64,000 nucleotides of DNA from Chryseobacterium sp. JJR-5R (GTDB taxonomy: Bacteria > Bacteroidota > Bacteroidia > Flavobacteriales > Weeksellaceae), in assembly GCF_034047335.1 (NCBI RefSeq), contig NZ_CP139137.1:62001-126000 (forward strand), read 5' to 3'. Positions 16,936 through 26,060 of this stretch are shown here, in pieces. Below the pieces are notes generated by a model, which saw only the letters and a program-made list of their open reading frames with translations, searched no databases and had not been told where the DNA came from. Both the position numbers and the translations under genes were made by a program. Numbering within the stretch: the stretch's first letter is position 1; each line of letters opens with the position of its first letter.

Positions 16936-16997
16936 TTAATCAAATCGATATGCAATGGTTGGATATCCTCAGTTATGGAAACAGGATAAATTTCTTA

Positions 16998-17444
16998 TTA
17001 TGAAAGCAGTTTCTTCGCCATTTCGGAAATGCTTTTGCCATCTGATTTTCCGGCCAGGGATTTTGATGCTATTCCCATCACCTTGCCTAAATCTTTTACA
17101 GATTCGGCTCCGGTTTCAGCAATAATAGCCTTAATTTCTGCTTCCAGCTCTTCTGAAGAAAGCTGTTTAGGCAGAAACTGCTCAATAATTTTCATCTGTG
17201 CATCTTCCACTTCTGCAAGGTCAGTTCTTCCCTGTGCCGTAAACTGATCGTAAGAATCTTTACGCTGTTTCACCATCCGCTGTAAAATGGCAATTTCCTG
17301 CTCTGCTGTTACTTCCGTGTCCCTTGCTTCGGTCTTAAGCAGCAAAATCTGGGATTTTACGGCACGCAGGGAATCCAGGGCAACTCTGTCTTTAGCCCTC
17401 ATCGCCGTTTTTATTGCTTCGCTTATGGTATTTTCTAAACTCAT
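16998..17444 (-). CDS. GatB/YqeY domain-containing protein
   Basis: A 148-residue YqeY-type protein, helical throughout, with family segments DRVALDSLRAVKSQIL, MVKQRKDSYDQF and GKVMGIASKSLAGKSDGK. The C-terminal part matches the tRNA-contacting domain of GatB, but stand-alone YqeY proteins lack a proven enzymatic role. It lies about 100 bp downstream of ftsZ on the same strand, a position often seen in flavobacteria, with a hairpin repeat in the gap. Confidence 0.88.
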   Translation of the reverse strand: MSLENTISEAIKTAMRAKDRVALDSLRAVKSQILLLKTEARDTEVTAEQEIAILQRMVKQRKDSYDQFTAQGRTDLAEVEDAQMKIIEQFLPKQLSSEELEAEIKAIIAETGAESVKDLGKVMGIASKSLAGKSDGKSISEMAKKLLS

Positions 17445-17465
17445 GGTTTTATCTTTAAGCTTGAG

Positions 17466-17530
17466 GCAATAAGCGGTAAGCTTAATAATTCTAATCCGGC
17501 CGGAAAAGTCTGATGCTTACTGCTTATTGC
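17466..17530. repeat. Palindromic spacer between ftsZ and the YqeY-like gene
   Basis: GCAATAAGCGGTAAGC (17466-17481) and GCTTACTGCTTATTGC (17515-17530) are inverted copies with one mismatch, enclosing 33 bp. A related sequence containing GCTTAATGCTTAC lies in the mraY-murD gap (27421-27484). Confidence 0.6.
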
Positions 17531-17545
17531 TTACAGCAATTTAAT

Positions 17546-19471
17546 CTAATCTACGTCTTTATTTAAAAATCTGTTTTCCCTGATCTGTATTGACCCGTTG
17601 TTATCAGACAGATAAGTATTGATGTTCTGGTCTGATGCATTGTTGTCGTCAATAGAAATATTTTTTCTTTTAAAGGCAGGAACCGATTCAAATTCGCTTG
17701 AACTGTCAAAACTCTGATATCTCGAATTGAATTCTTTCAATTTATTTCTCCGCTCTATGATTCTTTCCTGATCTACTGTTTTATTCACAAAAGTGAATGC
17801 CGTTTCATCAGTTTGATGAACCTCTGCCTCTCTGCTGTTTGCTGTTATTTCAGGCTCTTCTGCAGGTTCTTCTTTTAAATGCTGAAAGAAATGCTCTACT
17901 TTCTGTAGAGGTTCTTCCGTGAGCTGGTTCACCTGGTGAGAAGCGAACTCCGCTTTTGGCTGTCCGGAATCATTCTTAGGCTCTTTTTTTACCGGTTCAT
18001 TCACAAAGAAATTGAACTCGACAGGTTTTTCCTGAGCATAGGTATTACCAAACGGGCTGTTGGAATGAGGTTCTTCCTTTTTGTCATCAAAGTCAAATCT
18101 GAAGGACTGGGTTTCCAGGTCATTCGGGTCATCGCTTTCATCATCTGAAGAAGTAAACAGGCTGTAAGACTCTTCCCGGTCTTCCTCCTCATTTCTCCAG
18201 CTTTTGGTAAAACTTTCCGGTGCATCATCTTCATGATCAAGGAATCTGCTTTCAGGTCTTTTGGGTTCTTCCTCAATCATCATTTTTTTTTCAGCAGAAG
18301 AAGAACCGAACAGAGGCGTATCATTATCCTCGTCATCTAACCTGAAAAGGTTTTTCCCGCCGAAATCATGATTGCGTACGGAGTTCGACTCTCTTTGATC
18401 CCTTGTTTTAAAAGGTGATTCTTTATGGCTGTCAAATGTATCATTCAGGCTGATCTTGATTTTCTCGGTAGGTCCGGAAAACTTTTTATTGTCATTGGAA
18501 AAACCAGTGGCAATAACCAGTACGCTTACAGAATCTCCCAGTTCCTCATCAGCACCTACCCCGAAAATAATATCTGCCGTGTTTCCGGCTTCTTTCTGGA
18601 TATGGTCCATGATTACACCGATTTCGTCCATCGTTACCTCTTCGGCACCGCTTCTGATCAGCAACAGTACATTTTTGGCACCGATAATCTTGTTGTCATT
18701 CAACAATGGGGAATCAAGTGCTTTGCGTACCGCTTCCGCTGCTTTATTTTCACCAGAAGCCACACCTGTAGACATCAATGCCGTGCCTGAATTCTGAAGT
18801 ACGGATTTGGCATCTCTAAAGTCAATGTTTACATCGAAGTATCCGGTAATTACTTCCGCCATTCCTTTGGCAGCGTTGGTCAATACTTCATCGGCTTTTG
18901 AAAATCCCTGTTTAAAGCCGAGATTTCCAAATTGCTGTCTGAGCTTATCATTGTTGATCACGATTAATGAATCAACGTTGTTTCTTAATTTGTCAAGCCC
19001 GTTTTCAGCCTGCTCAAGCCTTCTTTTGCCTTCAAAGCTGAAAGGAACCGTTACGATACCCACAGTAAGGATCCCCATGTCTTTTGCCACTTTGGCAATA
19101 ACAGGTGCTGCCCCGGTTCCCGTACCACCGCCCATTCCGGCTGTAATGAAAACCATTTTGGTATTCTGGCCCATGGCCGCTTTGATCTCTTCGATGCTTT
19201 CTATGGCTGATTTTTCACCGACTTCCGGATCTGCACCGGCACCAAGGCCCTCCGTAATGGTAGTTCCCAGCTGTACTTTATTGGACACCGGATTATTATC
19301 CAGCGTCTGGGCGTCCGTATTGCAGATGACGAAATCCACCCCGTGGATCCCTTTTTCGTACATGTGCTTCAGCGCGTTATTTCCACCGCCTCCGACACCG
19401 ATTACTTTTATGATTGATGAGTTTCCTTTTGGCAAATCAAATGAAAACCCCTGTGTCCCTAAATTTTCCAT
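17546..19471 (-). CDS. ftsZ: Cell division protein FtsZ
   Basis: Tubulin-like GTPase that forms the Z-ring. The GTP-binding signature GGGTGTG is at residues 114-120 and the N-terminal GGGGNNALKHM loop is intact; the core ends near residue 330. At 641 residues it is far longer than the E. coli protein. The extra roughly 300 residues form an acidic, Ser/Glu/Asp-rich, probably disordered linker ending in a short C-terminal peptide (RENRFLNKDVD). Long linkers are known from other Bacteroidota. Last gene of the dcw cluster, after ftsA. Confidence 0.97.
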   Translation of the reverse strand: MENLGTQGFSFDLPKGNSSIIKVIGVGGGGNNALKHMYEKGIHGVDFVICNTDAQTLDNNPVSNKVQLGTTITEGLGAGADPEVGEKSAIESIEEIKAAMGQNTKMVFITAGMGGGTGTGAAPVIAKVAKDMGILTVGIVTVPFSFEGKRRLEQAENGLDKLRNNVDSLIVINNDKLRQQFGNLGFKQGFSKADEVLTNAAKGMAEVITGYFDVNIDFRDAKSVLQNSGTALMSTGVASGENKAAEAVRKALDSPLLNDNKIIGAKNVLLLIRSGAEEVTMDEIGVIMDHIQKEAGNTADIIFGVGADEELGDSVSVLVIATGFSNDNKKFSGPTEKIKISLNDTFDSHKESPFKTRDQRESNSVRNHDFGGKNLFRLDDEDNDTPLFGSSSAEKKMMIEEEPKRPESRFLDHEDDAPESFTKSWRNEEEDREESYSLFTSSDDESDDPNDLETQSFRFDFDDKKEEPHSNSPFGNTYAQEKPVEFNFFVNEPVKKEPKNDSGQPKAEFASHQVNQLTEEPLQKVEHFFQHLKEEPAEEPEITANSREAEVHQTDETAFTFVNKTVDQERIIERRNKLKEFNSRYQSFDSSSEFESVPAFKRKNISIDDNNASDQNINTYLSDNNGSIQIRENRFLNKDVD

Positions 19472-19496
19472 AACTATATTTTTTTATAATTATAAT

Positions 19497-19560
19497 GATA
19501 ACTGACTGATGATATACGATAAGGAAAAATCATACGCCATTTATCATTCATCATTTATAA
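19497..19560. repeat. Palindromic spacer between ftsA and ftsZ
   Basis: The gap contains TATCATTCATC (19542-19552), the reverse complement of GATGAATGATA found in two other dcw spacers. It also has a partial inverted partner TGATGATATACGATAA (from 19507). It forms an imperfect A+T-rich hairpin. Confidence 0.5.
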
Positions 19561-19561
19561 T

Positions 19562-20959
19562 TTACTCTACTTCTTCAAAGAATTTTTTTACTTTTTCCAT
19601 CAGCGACTGGCCGAAAGTCAGTTTTGCCGCTCTTTTTTCCCGCTGCTCACTTATCGGATCATGTTGCATAACGGGCTCAGCCTGTTCTAAAGCCTGCTGC
19701 AGCAATATTCCGTCCGTAACTGTTTCGTTTTCAGATTCAGATGAAGCCTCTTGCTGTTCCTCAACAGTTTCCTGAAGCTCTGCATTCTGCTTCTTATCCC
19801 TGATCTTCAAACTCTCCATTAACAGTCCGATGGATGTGGCATATTCCGGGCCTTTAAGATACTGATTTTTATCGTTAGCAATATACTCATTTGCAAAACC
19901 TATTCTGCTGTCAAAACCTGTGGTATAATTGGCCAGCTGTCTGAGGTGTTTCAGGTTGGAACCACCGCCTGTCAGGACGATGCCGGCAATCAGTTTTTTC
20001 TTCTGTTCGAACGCGCCGTAGGCTTTAAGTTCCGTATTCACCATTTCCAGGATTTCCTCTACCCTGGCATTGATGATCTGGGCTAGGGTTTTAAGGGAAA
20101 TTTCTTTATCCGGCCTTCCGTGAAGCCCGGGAATGGTTACGTAAGTACTGTCTTTTTCCAGTTCAGGAACTGCAGAACCGAATTTAACCTTCAGCTGTTC
20201 TGCATGTTTCTCAATAATGGAGCATCCTTCTTTGATGTCTTCCGTAATGATTCCGCCTCCGTAAGGGATAACACAGGTATGACGGATAATATTGTCTTTA
20301 AAGATGGCAATATCCGTGGTTCCGCCACCGATATCCACAATGGCTACACCTGCTTCTTTTTCTTCTTTGGTAAGGACCGCTTCTGATGAAGCCAAGGGCT
20401 CCAGGGTAAGGGCTTCCATTTCCAGGCCTGCTTCACGGACACATCTTGCAATATTCCGGATGCTGCCCATCTGGCCTACCACCACGTGGAAATTGGCTTC
20501 CAGACGTTTTCCGTGCATGCCTACCGGTTCCTGGATTTCGCCTTCGGAATCTACTTTATACTCCTGGGGGAGAACATGGATGATCTCCTCGCCGGGGAGC
20601 ATTACCAATTTTTTTACCTGATCTTTTAATGCTTCAATATCATCATCTGTGATGAACTTGTCCGGATGTTCACGCATAATATAATCGGAGTGCTGCAGGG
20701 AACGGATGTGTTTTCCTGCAATCCCTACCGTTACTTTACGGATCGGGACTCCTGCGCTGGTCTGTGCTTCAGACACAGCCGCTTTGATTGAATTAATGGT
20801 CTGCGAAATGTTATTCACAATACCTTTGTGAACACCAAGACTCTTAGCCTTCCCGACACCGAGAACTTCTATCTTCCCGTGTGCATTCCTCCTTCCGACA
20901 ATGGCGACAATTTTCGTCGTCCCGATGTCCAGACCTACTGAATACTCTTGATTTTCCAT
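19562..20959 (-). CDS. ftsA: Cell division protein FtsA
   Basis: Actin-like ATPase that tethers FtsZ to the membrane. The 465-residue chain has the actin-fold phosphate motifs VGLDIGTTKIVAIVG at the N-terminus and VDIGGGTTDIAIF near residue 210, and the SHS2 insertion. After an acidic linker the C-terminus ends in an amphipathic helix (FGQSLMEKVKKFFEE) typical of the membrane-targeting segment. It lies between ftsQ and ftsZ as in most bacteria. Confidence 0.96.
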   Translation of the reverse strand: MENQEYSVGLDIGTTKIVAIVGRRNAHGKIEVLGVGKAKSLGVHKGIVNNISQTINSIKAAVSEAQTSAGVPIRKVTVGIAGKHIRSLQHSDYIMREHPDKFITDDDIEALKDQVKKLVMLPGEEIIHVLPQEYKVDSEGEIQEPVGMHGKRLEANFHVVVGQMGSIRNIARCVREAGLEMEALTLEPLASSEAVLTKEEKEAGVAIVDIGGGTTDIAIFKDNIIRHTCVIPYGGGIITEDIKEGCSIIEKHAEQLKVKFGSAVPELEKDSTYVTIPGLHGRPDKEISLKTLAQIINARVEEILEMVNTELKAYGAFEQKKKLIAGIVLTGGGSNLKHLRQLANYTTGFDSRIGFANEYIANDKNQYLKGPEYATSIGLLMESLKIRDKKQNAELQETVEEQQEASSESENETVTDGILLQQALEQAEPVMQHDPISEQREKRAAKLTFGQSLMEKVKKFFEEVE

Positions 20960-21035
20960 TGTTTATACCGATTTGATTTTTTATTTTTTTAAGATGCAAC
21001 AGGTTATTATCCTAATTGTTTGTTACACACTTTTA

Positions 21036-21998
21036 TTATTCAATTTTGACTTTTGCTTTTCTTTTCGGTTTTTCAACCGGTGTTTTTTTCTCTGCCTTTT
21101 TGACTTTTTTTGGCTGTACCGGGATTTTTGCTTTTTTTGCAGCAGCAACCGGTTTTTTAACCTGTTTTTTGACTTCAGCTACTTTCGGCTTATCTTCAGC
21201 TTTTTTAACCGTGGTAACCGGATTTTTTGCCAGTTCCTTATTTCCTGCTTTTAAAATACTGTCATTGTCTTTGAAATAAGGATTCAGGGTAGTAACAATC
21301 TGGTTCTGATACTTCACGGATACCATGTTGTATTTTTCAGGATCCTGGAAGACCAGGTATTTTTCCACGAATGTTTTAAACCCTTTTACTTTAAATTCAA
21401 TATTGTTTAAGTCTCCTATTTCTACTTTATAATTTCCTTCGCTGGTCAGAAGGTTATAATTGCCGTTGTCTTTTGAAATCCCGATGAAATATTTTTTGCT
21501 GAAATCATCTTTGTCAATTTTTTCCACCAGTTCGGCTACTTTTTCATATTCATCTTTTTTTACATTTCCAGTTACCAGCATGCATGGATGAGAATATGTT
21601 TTTGAAATGGGGAATTCTGTTCCTTTCCCATCTACATAAAAATCCCTGCCGTTTGTATTTAACCTGAAAACAGGAACTCTCTGTATGATATCGAGGTTCA
21701 GTCTGCCGTTGAGGTTTAAGTAGACATTGGCACTGTCAACAGCCGGAAGCGCATTGATCTTCTTCTCAAGTGCCGGAATATCCAGCTCCCCGACTTTTCC
21801 TGAAGGGTTTTCCTTTTTTACAATTTCCCGGATATCTTTCTCATCGATAAAATATACCGATGCTTTCTCGCTCATTTTTACAGAAATTTTATCGTCCGTA
21901 ATCTTCTGGCCGCTGAATTTCTTCAGGGAGAAGCTCAGCAGGAACCCGAGGAGGATCACGGTGACGGCAATTTTTAATATTCTGTATTTATTCTTCAT
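21036..21998 (-). CDS. ftsQ: Cell division protein FtsQ
   Basis: Bitopic divisome protein: short cytoplasmic start, one helix (about residues 8-25, ILKIAVTVILLGFLLSF) and a periplasmic POTRA-like/beta domain. The identification rests on this topology, weak FtsQ-type sequence and position between murC and ftsA. Unusually, the last roughly 65 residues are a Lys/Ala/Pro/Val-rich low-complexity tail (for example KKQVKKPVAAAKKAKIPVQP) that follows the domain and would lie in the periplasm. Confidence 0.85.
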   Translation of the reverse strand: MKNKYRILKIAVTVILLGFLLSFSLKKFSGQKITDDKISVKMSEKASVYFIDEKDIREIVKKENPSGKVGELDIPALEKKINALPAVDSANVYLNLNGRLNLDIIQRVPVFRLNTNGRDFYVDGKGTEFPISKTYSHPCMLVTGNVKKDEYEKVAELVEKIDKDDFSKKYFIGISKDNGNYNLLTSEGNYKVEIGDLNNIEFKVKGFKTFVEKYLVFQDPEKYNMVSVKYQNQIVTTLNPYFKDNDSILKAGNKELAKNPVTTVKKAEDKPKVAEVKKQVKKPVAAAKKAKIPVQPKKVKKAEKKTPVEKPKRKAKVKIE

Positions 21999-22042
21999 TA
22001 TTTTAAGATGACCGTTTCAGATGCCTGGAACGGGTTTAAAAT

Positions 22043-23410
22043 TTATTGATTTTTACTAATTTCCATCCATTCACAGATAGGGTCGTACAGGGTATCTATA
22101 TTTCCTGCGCCTATGGTGAGAATGATGTCAAACTCTTTTTCTTTTATTTTACTGAAAGCATCCTGTAATGGTGATACTTCCTTTTTATCCAGTGTTATTT
22201 TTTCTGATAACCATTTTGATGTAATTTCCGGGTAATTTTCCTGCAATTCGCGCGCGGGATAAATATCCAGAAGGATCAGTTCATCTGCCTGACTTAAACT
22301 TTCTGCAAATCCGTCTGCAAAATCCTTTGTCCTGCTGAACAGGTGCGGCTGGAAAATTACCAGTAACTCCTTTTCAGGATAAAAAGTCCTGATTGAGCTT
22401 ATTACTGCATTAATCTCCGTAGGATGATGCGCATAATCATCGATATATATTTTACCGTTTTTGCAGCTGTGTTTTGTATATCTCCTTTTAATTCCTTTAA
22501 AACCGGCAATGGCTTTTTTCAGCACTTCAAAACCCACTCCCAGGTTATGAAGGATAGCCAGGGCTACCGTTGCATTTTCCACATTATGGATTCCGGGGGT
22601 TTCCCATACAAAATCTTTTACCGTTTCTTCAGGGGTGTGAAAATCAAAAAAAATCTTATCATTCTCCATCCGAAGACGGTCCGAAAAATAATCGGCTTCT
22701 TCATTCACGGCATAGGTTACGTGAGGCCTCCCGATATCGATTCCTTTTCTTACAAAAAGCTGCCGGTCATCAGGAACCAAAGCCGCAAATTGCCTGAAAC
22801 CTTCTTCAATGGTATTTTTATCGCCGTAAATGTCCAGATGGTCAGCGTCCGTTGAAGTGATCACCGCCCAGTCCGGAGACAGATTCAGGAAACTCCGGTC
22901 GTATTCATCCGCTTCTACTACAGCATATTCTGAGCCGTTGTACAGGAAATTCGATTTAAAATTCTCAGAAATTCCCCCTAAAAAGCAGGAAAAAGAAAGA
23001 TCTGCTTCCCTGCATAAGTGGGAAACCAAAGTGGAAGTGGTGGTTTTGCCATGCGTTCCGGCAACAGCAATACAGTCTGTGCTTTCTGTAATAAGGCCCA
23101 ACACTTTTGCACGCTTTAGTACTTTGAACTGATTTTCAGTGAAATAGTCCAGGATTCCCAGCTGTTTAATGGCAGGCGTATAGATCACCAATGTGTTTTT
23201 CTGATGAAGGGACGTGATGTTCTTATCAATAGCATCTTCAAAAACAATATCAATTCCTTCGTTCATTAAAACCTGGGTAAGTTTGGTATTGGTTTTGTCA
23301 TAACCTGAAACTTTTTTGCCCGAAGCATGGAAGTAGCGTGCCAAAGCACTCATCCCGATACCTCCGATTCCAATGAAGTAAAAATTCTGATATGTTTCTA
23401 AATTATTCAT
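22043..23410 (-). CDS. murC: UDP-N-acetylmuramate--L-alanine ligase
   Basis: First Mur ligase: adds L-alanine to UDP-MurNAc in the cytoplasm. The N-terminal FIGIGGIGMSALARYF loop binds the UDP-substrate, the P-loop is AVAGTHGKTTTSTL, and the ligase signature DDYAHHPTEINA sits near residue 330. 455 residues, complete. It follows murG with a 55-bp gap and precedes ftsQ by 44 bp. Confidence 0.96.
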   Translation of the reverse strand: MNNLETYQNFYFIGIGGIGMSALARYFHASGKKVSGYDKTNTKLTQVLMNEGIDIVFEDAIDKNITSLHQKNTLVIYTPAIKQLGILDYFTENQFKVLKRAKVLGLITESTDCIAVAGTHGKTTTSTLVSHLCREADLSFSCFLGGISENFKSNFLYNGSEYAVVEADEYDRSFLNLSPDWAVITSTDADHLDIYGDKNTIEEGFRQFAALVPDDRQLFVRKGIDIGRPHVTYAVNEEADYFSDRLRMENDKIFFDFHTPEETVKDFVWETPGIHNVENATVALAILHNLGVGFEVLKKAIAGFKGIKRRYTKHSCKNGKIYIDDYAHHPTEINAVISSIRTFYPEKELLVIFQPHLFSRTKDFADGFAESLSQADELILLDIYPARELQENYPEITSKWLSEKITLDKKEVSPLQDAFSKIKEKEFDIILTIGAGNIDTLYDPICEWMEISKNQ

Positions 23411-23465
23411 TACTTATTTAAAAAATTTAAAGATTAAATGATTAAAATTCATTCAAATTATCTTA

Positions 23466-24557
23466 TTATATTACTCTAAAAATTTCATCTACAATCTCTT
23501 TTGCAGCGTCCGGCTTGGCAAAATAGGTAAGATTTTCAGACATTTCTTTTCTTATATTTTCATTTTCGCAGATTTCTGACAGCGTATTCCAGAATTCTTC
23601 CTGCATTTGCGTGTCTGTTACCATTCTGGCTGCCTTTTTTTCAACCAGGTTCATGGCATTTTTGGTCTGATGGTCTTCCGCTGCAAAGGGAAAAGGAACC
23701 AGTATAACCGGTTTCCGTGCTACTGCCAGTTCTGAAATGGCAATGGCCCCCGCTCTGGAAACAATAACATCTGCTGCAGAATAGGCGGTTTCCATATCTT
23801 TAATAAACTCCTTCAGCTGAACAGAAGCCGGAAGATCAAGGCCGGAAGACAATTCGCTGTAATCCAGTTTCCCGGTTTGCCAGATCAGCTGATACCCTTT
23901 TTCTTTAAGCCTTTCCAGATTTTCCTTCCAGGCATTGTTTAAAGTCCTGGAGCCTAAAGAACCTCCGACTGAAAGAATGGTCAGCTTGTTTTTATTAAGA
24001 CCCATTTTTTCTTTTGCCTGTGAGGGATCCTGCATTCCTGAAACAATTGCTGAGCGGATCGGGTTGCCCAGAAACTTTATTTTATCAGCCGGAAAGCCTT
24101 CTACTTTAGGATAGGCCGTAAAAACGGCTTTTGCTTTTTTGCTTAATATTTTATTGGTGACGCCCGCATAGGCATTCTGCTCCTGGATAAAGATAGGAAT
24201 TCCCAGTCTGCTTGCTTCATACAGGGCCGGGCCGCTTGCGAAACCGCCGGTTCCCAAGGCAAAATCCGGAGCGAAGCTTTTAATAATCTTTTTGGATTTA
24301 GATAAGCTTTTTAAGATTTTAAAAGGCAGACCCAGATTTGACAGCATATTCCCTCTGTTGATTCCTGCGATGTCAATACCTTCAATGGTATAGCCGGCCT
24401 GGGGAACTTTCTCCATTTCCATTTTCCCATTGGCCCCGATGAACAAAAACTCAGCATCCGGAAACCTCCTTCTGATTTCGTCTGCAACAGCAATAGCCGG
24501 GAAGATATGACCTCCTGTTCCGCCGCCGCTCAATAATACTTTTAGTTTTTTGTTCAT
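23466..24557 (-). CDS. murG: Undecaprenyldiphospho-muramoylpentapeptide beta-N-acetylglucosaminyltransferase
   Basis: Converts lipid I to lipid II at the inner face of the membrane. The GT-B family motifs are present: LSGGGTGGHIFPA at the N-terminus, SVGGSLGS in the middle and SRAGAIAISELAVARKPVILVPFP in the C-terminal domain that binds UDP-GlcNAc. I took the ATG at 24557 (MNKKLKVLLSGGG), giving about 363 residues; the longer frame from 24590 overlaps the preceding 80-codon gene and adds 11 residues without support. Confidence 0.95.
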   Translation of the reverse strand: MNKKLKVLLSGGGTGGHIFPAIAVADEIRRRFPDAEFLFIGANGKMEMEKVPQAGYTIEGIDIAGINRGNMLSNLGLPFKILKSLSKSKKIIKSFAPDFALGTGGFASGPALYEASRLGIPIFIQEQNAYAGVTNKILSKKAKAVFTAYPKVEGFPADKIKFLGNPIRSAIVSGMQDPSQAKEKMGLNKNKLTILSVGGSLGSRTLNNAWKENLERLKEKGYQLIWQTGKLDYSELSSGLDLPASVQLKEFIKDMETAYSAADVIVSRAGAIAISELAVARKPVILVPFPFAAEDHQTKNAMNLVEKKAARMVTDTQMQEEFWNTLSEICENENIRKEMSENLTYFAKPDAAKEIVDEIFRVI

Positions 24558-24567
24558 GATACCGATT

Positions 24568-24810
24568 TTAAGCCGTAGGCTGATTTTCAATCAAATCAAT
24601 AAATTCTACATCAGCCAAAATTTCATTTTTCCCCTCGATGTTTTTTTCCGATATAGCTTTTACAGTGTACATCGCATCATTAAGCTCTATAACTTCGCCG
24701 ACTTCCAGTTTAAAAGTTTCAAGAAAATTGGCTATATTCTCGCTGGTATCCATAACCACCGGGTTTTCTGAATTTTTATGATCGGTAAAAGTAATTTTTC
24801 TTATTTCCAT
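24568..24810 (-). CDS. Uncharacterised small protein inside the dcw cluster
   Basis: An 80-residue acidic, soluble protein (begins MEIRKITFTDHKN) between ftsW (11 bp upstream) and murG (10 bp downstream). It reads as beta-rich with a segment KLEVGEVIELNDAMYTVKAI resembling a small barrel, but I recognise no family. The tight spacing on both sides and its length argue for a real, co-translated gene. Its position suggests a link with lipid II synthesis or polymerisation, which is inference only. Confidence 0.75.
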   Translation of the reverse strand: MEIRKITFTDHKNSENPVVMDTSENIANFLETFKLEVGEVIELNDAMYTVKAISEKNIEGKNEILADVEFIDLIENQPTA

Positions 24811-24821
24811 TTTGTTTTGTT

Positions 24822-26060
24822 TTAAGCGATATCGTTTATTTCTGCAATGCTTTGTTTTTTGCCCATTCCTTCTTCATCATAAATCTGGATCCTTGAGCTG
24901 ATATTTAAAATAATCCCCAGCTGCAGGTAGGTCACCAGCATGGAAGTTCCTCCGTAACTGATCAGCGGCAGCGGCTGACCGGTAACCGGAATCAGATTGA
25001 CCGCCACGGCGATATTGACCGAAAGCTGTATGAAAATCATCACACCGAGGCTGAGCACGAGTAATGATCCGAAAAAGGCGGGCATCTTACTGGCGATCAT
25101 TACAATGCGGATCATCATAATCAGGTACAGGCTCACAAGAAATGCAGCACCGATAACTCCGTATTCCTCAACAATAACTGCAAAAATAAAGTCGGAGGCA
25201 GATTGAGGAAGCATCTGTTTTAATGCACTTTTTCCAGGGCCCATTCCGGTAATCCCACCATGTACAATGGCTGCTTTTGCCTGCATTACCTGGTAGTTTT
25301 TGGCTTTTATGCTTTCATCATCAACATCAGCCGTTTTTGCTTTGCTTGAGGTAAAGGTTTCGATACGGCTCATCCAGGTATGCACACGGTTTCCGCCGAT
25401 TAGATTGGTATTCAGGGCAATGGTTAAAAACAGGACAATCGCAACAAATGACGAGGAAATGAACCCTGCAATATATTTCCAGTGTAGCTGTCCCACAATC
25501 AGGACAATAACGGAAACCATCAGAATCATTAATGCGGTTGATCCGTTGTCTTTTGCAACCAGTACGAAAACCAACAGGATAGGCCCGAAGATGTACATGA
25601 TATTTTCAATCGGAAGCCTTTCACGGGTAATTTTCTTTGTCAGATAGCGGCACAGATAAATAATGAGCATCAGGAACGCGAAGGAAGACGGCTGGAATGA
25701 AATCGGTGTCCCGGGAATTTTCAGCCACCGTGAAGCACTGGCTCCGTCAATGGTCTGCCCGGTAAACATGGTGATGATCAAGAGGACAATCATCAAGCCG
25801 AGCATAATACTGCTGAGCTTGCCGATGTATTCATATTTTACCATCCCGACCACCCTCATAATGGCCAGTCCCAAGACCACAAAGAACATATGCTTGATCA
25901 CGTGACCGGTGGTGGTCCCGTTATTTACGATATATTCCAGATTTGAACTTGCAGAATAAACAGGGAAGATGGAGAAAATGGAGATCACAAGAATGACCAT
26001 CCAAAGTACCTTATCGCCCTTCAGGAATTCAAATCTGTTTTCTGTGTCTTGTTCGTTCAT
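24822..26060 (-). CDS. ftsW: Septal peptidoglycan polymerase FtsW (SEDS family)
   Basis: A polytopic SEDS glycosyltransferase that polymerises lipid II with its partner PBP (ftsI here). The 412-residue protein has about ten helices and the SEDS signatures RWLKIPG, FIFAVIVEEYG and PLISYGGTSMLVTY near the C-terminus. Its start overlaps the murD stop by four bases (ATGA). The dcw position favours FtsW over RodA. Confidence 0.94.
   Translation of the reverse strand: MNEQDTENRFEFLKGDKVLWMVILVISIFSIFPVYSASSNLEYIVNNGTTTGHVIKHMFFVVLGLAIMRVVGMVKYEYIGKLSSIMLGLMIVLLIITMFTGQTIDGASASRWLKIPGTPISFQPSSFAFLMLIIYLCRYLTKKITRERLPIENIMYIFGPILLVFVLVAKDNGSTALMILMVSVIVLIVGQLHWKYIAGFISSSFVAIVLFLTIALNTNLIGGNRVHTWMSRIETFTSSKAKTADVDDESIKAKNYQVMQAKAAIVHGGITGMGPGKSALKQMLPQSASDFIFAVIVEEYGVIGAAFLVSLYLIMMIRIVMIASKMPAFFGSLLVLSLGVMIFIQLSVNIAVAVNLIPVTGQPLPLISYGGTSMLVTYLQLGIILNISSRIQIYDEEGMGKKQSIAEINDIA

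Larger units (their letters stand above)
16620..16997. other. Intergenic region with promoter, possible sORF and hairpin
   Basis: This 378-bp A+T-rich gap holds the bacilliredoxin promoter (minus strand, -7 at 16641-16648). It also holds a plus-strand cassette made of a -7 element, a 20-codon ORF and a hairpin, listed separately. I see no longer gene in it. Confidence 0.6.

Noticed and set aside
18807..19505. A 232-codon plus-strand frame antisense to ftsZ
   Set aside because: Low-complexity translation opposite the conserved GTPase core; no independent support.
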